Source: a virus. From it: a DNA stretch of 64,000 nt. Positions 63,423 through 64,000 of this stretch are shown here, piece by piece. The notes below the pieces were generated by a model, which did no database searches, was not told where the DNA came from, and was given only the letters and a program-made list of their open reading frames with translations. A program made the translations under genes and the position numbers. How positions within the stretch are numbered: position 1 is the stretch's first letter; each line of letters opens with the position of its first letter. The DNA is taken from positions 1 to 64,000 of the IMG/VR virus record IMGVR_UViG_3300048014_000353; one strand, written 5' to 3'.

Positions 63423-63623
63423 CTATTTTACCTTTTTCTTTCGGTCCAACTGCTCGATCGCGAGCGTGACGACCGCCGATCGGCTGAGGCCCAAGGATTC
63501 CGAGAGCCGAGCGATCATCTCCACCGTTTCGGTCGTGAGCGAGAGCGTGACGTTGGGACGCCCCGCCTTGACGCGCTCGCCGTAGGAGCGGGACGTGCCC
63601 GACCGGGACTTCTCAGGCGGCAT
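63423..63623 (-). CDS. Ribbon-helix-helix DNA-binding protein (copy B)
   Basis: 66 residues from ATG 63623. Core GRPNVTLSLTTETVEMIARL, SESLGLSRSAVVTLAIEQLD, RKKKVK; more than 80 percent identical by eye to copy A at 58572-58799. The adjacent palindrome at 63403-63416 is a possible binding site for it. Confidence 0.75.
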   Translation of the reverse strand: MPPEKSRSGTSRSYGERVKAGRPNVTLSLTTETVEMIARLSESLGLSRSAVVTLAIEQLDRKKKVK

Positions 63624-63912
63624 AAGCGCCCCCGTGGTTCTTTCCCGCGCAGGAGCACTCGCACACCGTGCCCGTCGACGCCTGGCACTTGGCGGAGCAG
63701 ACGTGCGTGGCGCTGAACGTCCCGCGAACGAGCTTCGCCACGCGGGGCTCACCGCACGTGCGGCAGTCGAGCACGATCGAGCCGGTACGGTCGTGTGTGT
63801 AGACCGACCCGGCGCGCTGGGGGTCGGCCTTCGCACGGCGTGCGTCTTGTCCCACGGAGAGGCCCGAGGTCACGCACGCGCAGGCGCGGCACTTGGCGAG
63901 GTAGCGGCTCAC
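63613..63912 (-). CDS. Cysteine-rich protein, 99 aa
   Basis: GTG 63912 overlapping the preceding stop. CRACACVTSG, LDCRTCGEPRV, HVCSAKCQAS and CECSC: eight or more cysteines, zinc-binding. Unassigned. Confidence 0.5.
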   Translation of the reverse strand: MSRYLAKCRACACVTSGLSVGQDARRAKADPQRAGSVYTHDRTGSIVLDCRTCGEPRVAKLVRGTFSATHVCSAKCQASTGTVCECSCAGKNHGGAYAA

Positions 63913-64000
63913 GGTTGCGCCTCCAGGCTCCGGCGCTCCCAAACCGAGTCGAAGTCCTCATCCGACTCCGACCAGAGCGGGTCTCCATTGGTCTCGATCG
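63909..64000 (-). CDS. Partial gene (5' end outside the window)
   Basis: The last 29 residues of a protein, ...ETNGDPLWSESDEDFDSVWE, RRSLEAQP, stop at 63909 overlapping the next GTG. Nothing more can be said. Confidence 0.4.
   Translation of the reverse strand, partial: IETNGDPLWSESDEDFDSVWERRSLEAQP

Overview
The window is high-GC DNA (about two thirds G+C by eye) packed with short genes that overlap at start and stop codons. I read it as a large temperate phage genome, or a phage-like integrative element, of a high-GC bacterium; I cannot place the host, although a Myxococcota-type host would fit. The case rests on a tyrosine integrase followed by a tRNA-Gly fragment flanked on both sides by integrase arm-type repeats, a divergent repressor/Cro-like switch, a DnaB helicase with a replisome organiser, two DNA methyltransferases, an RNA-repair pair, two sigma-70 factors and dozens of small unknown genes. 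No structural or lysis genes are seen. Phage-type genes and the same operator sequence lie on both sides of the attachment site, so it looks like attP of a free or circular form rather than a chromosomal junction.

Layout. 1-5041: early/immunity region (partial possible recombination gene, repressor, Cro-like gene, Xis, integrase). 4990-5206: attP. 5264-9937: plus-strand operon (lipoprotein, ASCH-like protein, RNA ligase, large sigma factor). 9941-17037: complete type I-E CRISPR-Cas locus on the minus strand (cas8e-cse2-cas7-cas5-cas6-cas1-cas2, then 22 repeats) without cas3. 17055-18022: tnpB remnant joined to an HNH/endonuclease VII ORF. 18037-29851: minus-strand genes including an SF2 helicase, a second sigma factor and an RlaP-type nucleotidyltransferase. 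29852-33607: an intact transposon with 19-bp perfect terminal inverted repeats and an 8-bp target duplication that splits a metallophosphoesterase gene; it carries a DDE transposase, an XRE/ImmA-type gene and a tRNA-Sec-like gene with a possible CUA anticodon. 33616-48636: replication and DNA-modification cluster (DnaB, replisome organiser, SNF2 helicase, PD-(D/E)XK-like protein, two methyltransferases, DUF1643, Gp37/Gp68). 48645-64000: mostly small unknowns, plus DUF4419, an IbrA/IbrB-type pair and two paralogous ribbon-helix-helix proteins.

The most unusual signal is an 18-bp palindrome, consensus YGACTMG-N4-CKAGTCR, found 15 times, nearly always between genes. Where promoters can be read it lies between the -35 and -10 boxes or over the -10. 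It occupies the repressor/cro switch (three copies), the cas operon promoter, the SF2 helicase promoter and others. It is best explained as the operator of the element's own repressor, which would place the CRISPR-Cas system under prophage-immunity control. Several of these promoters put the predicted transcription start at or next to the start codon, so leaderless mRNAs are likely.
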